In this document: positions 6,064 to 6,408 of the stretch, one piece after another
Position numbering within the stretch: position 1 is the stretch's first letter
Layout of the letters: every line of letters begins with the position of its first letter
Assembly (NCBI GenBank): GCA_934096785.1
Contig: CAKONA010000062.1
Location: 1 to 6,408, forward strand
Origin: an uncultured Bacilli bacterium
GTDB lineage: Bacteria > Bacillota_I > Bacilli_A > RF39 > UBA660
Direction: 5' to 3'
Length of the DNA stretch: 6,408 nt
Notes under the pieces: generated by a model
The model's input: only the letters and a program-made list of their open reading frames with translations
The model's database searches: none
What the model was told of the DNA's origin: nothing
Program-made: the position numbers and the translations under genes

Positions 6064-6086
6064 AATATCATTATATAATGATATTG
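6063..6086. promoter_or_regulatory. Perfect 24-bp palindrome over the small-RNA -10 box
   Basis: Arms of 12 bp starting CAATATCATTAT repeat exactly in inverted orientation with no spacer. On the minus strand the palindrome contains the -10 TATAAT, so it could be a repressor operator. On the plus strand it is followed by CCTTTTTT (6087-6094), so the same bases look like an intrinsic terminator for plus-strand transcription. Both roles may hold. Confidence 0.6.
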
Positions 6087-6099
6087 CCTTTTTTGTCAA
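6070..6099 (-). promoter_or_regulatory. Consensus promoter of the small RNA
   Basis: On the minus strand a perfect -35 TTGACA (6094-6099) and a perfect -10 TATAAT (6070-6075) are 18 bp apart. It is the strongest promoter match in the window. The predicted start is at 6062-6063, the first base of the RNA's 5' hairpin. Confidence 0.75.
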
Positions 6100-6104
6100 T
6101 TGAT

Positions 6105-6149
6105 AATTTTCAATTTCTTAATTTTTATGTGAAATTGTAAATGAAAATT
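6105..6149. repeat. AT-rich inverted repeat after the nucleotidase-like gene
   Basis: CAATTTC (6111-6117) and GAAATTG (6131-6137) pair perfectly, and outer arms AATTTTC and GAAAATT extend the stem around a bulge. It directly follows the stop codon at 6149-6151. It lacks a clear T-run, so termination of the upstream gene here is only possible. Confidence 0.35.
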
Positions 6150-6408
6150 TAATTTTCTTTTTGATGAATGTAGTTATAAAGTTCTGTCCATGAAGATACT
6201 CTATCTGATGAAGTTTCTATTTCTTTATTTAAACTTGATGTAAATACTGCACCCTTAATATTGTTTTGATTAAGTGTCTCTATAGTTGAGATTTTATCAT
6301 CAAACATAAAGTCTATATTTTCATCTTTGCATGCTTTTAGTTTATCTTCTTGAGCAGTTATAATCTTATCAAATTCTATTTCATTTCTTCTTAAATAGTC
6401 TTCTACGT
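6149..6408 (-). CDS. HAD superfamily hydrolase, 5'-nucleotidase-like (C-terminal part)
   Basis: The reading frame is open from the window edge to a TAA at 6149-6151 and gives the last 85 residues. Fragment residues 31-37 (IDFMFDD) followed by KISTIETLNQNNIKGAVFTSSLN resemble the acidic motif IV of HAD phosphatases: a strand ending in DD, then a helix and the next strand. Lysines in DKLKAC (21-26) may be the motif III lysine. The ending DRVSSWTELYNYI (68-80) is like the RVxxWxEvyxxI tail seen in HAD proteins annotated as 5'(3')-deoxyribonucleotidases. The nucleophile DxD motif lies outside the window, so activity cannot be judged. It is likely a housekeeping or salvage phosphatase upstream of the non-coding region, with no clear link to the defence genes. 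Confidence 0.7.
   Translation of the reverse strand, partial: VEDYLRRNEIEFDKIITAQEDKLKACKDENIDFMFDDKISTIETLNQNNIKGAVFTSSLNKEIETSSDRVSSWTELYNYIHQKEN

Noticed and set aside
5878..6099. A 73-codon minus-strand ORF through the small RNA and tandem repeats
   Set aside because: Its ATG lies in the -35 box of a consensus promoter, it has no ribosome binding site, it crosses a clear terminator, and its C-terminal half is just the translated AT-rich 40-bp repeat. The structure explains the DNA better as RNA and repeats.
5872..6099. Type III toxin-antitoxin locus (repeat RNA plus ToxN)
   Set aside because: Repeats, terminator and promoter are suggestive, but the repeats lie downstream of the RNA's terminator and no ToxN/AbiQ-like toxin gene follows.
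5955..6140. A 61-codon plus-strand ORF
   Set aside because: It starts inside a repeat copy, runs antisense across the small RNA and its promoter, has no ribosome binding site and resembles no protein.

Overview
The window is a very AT-rich stretch of bacterial DNA with strong AGGAGG-type ribosome binding sites and consensus sigma-A-like promoters. Tryptophan is encoded by TGG and TGA ends the DUF1810 gene at its expected C-terminus, so the standard bacterial code applies. Together this suggests a low-GC Bacillota (Clostridia, Erysipelotrichia or a relative). The exact taxon cannot be read from the sequence.

Layout. Bases 1-129 are the tail of an unrecognised plus-strand gene. A long hairpin (about 151-208) follows, between it and a convergent minus-strand block that fills the rest of the window. 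Reading that block in its transcription direction (right to left): the C-terminal part of a HAD-family 5'-nucleotidase-like gene (6149-6408); a non-coding region of about 520 bp (5628-6148); a two-gene operon of an AAA/ABC-type ATPase (4428-5627) and an RloB-family TOPRIM-like protein (3730-4419), closed by an intrinsic terminator; a DUF5680 gene (3117-3587); and an operon of a helicase-IV-like SF1 helicase carrying a PD-(D/E)XK nuclease-type insertion (716-2950) and a DUF1810 gene (294-713).

Function. The ATPase/RloB pair has the architecture of the lactococcal AbiL (AbiLi/AbiLii) phage-resistance system and is related in logic to OLD and PARIS: an ABC-type ATPase sensor with a TOPRIM-type effector. 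It is a probable anti-phage module. The helicase and DUF1810 genes are separated by 2 bp and share a promoter, so they probably act together. Whether that pair is DNA repair or another defence module is not settled by sequence.

The most unusual part is the non-coding region upstream of the ATPase operon. It contains a consensus promoter (TTGACA, 18 bp, TATAAT) with its -10 box inside a perfect 24-bp palindrome. This should transcribe a structured RNA of about 89 nt that begins with a GAAA-tetraloop hairpin and ends in a canonical terminator. Next come 40-bp tandem repeats built from alternating inverted half-sites, then a GC-rich island of two palindromes 23 bp apart, then two candidate promoters, a GTACAA/TTGTAC dyad and a hairpin before the ATPase start. 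I could not assign the RNA to a known class.
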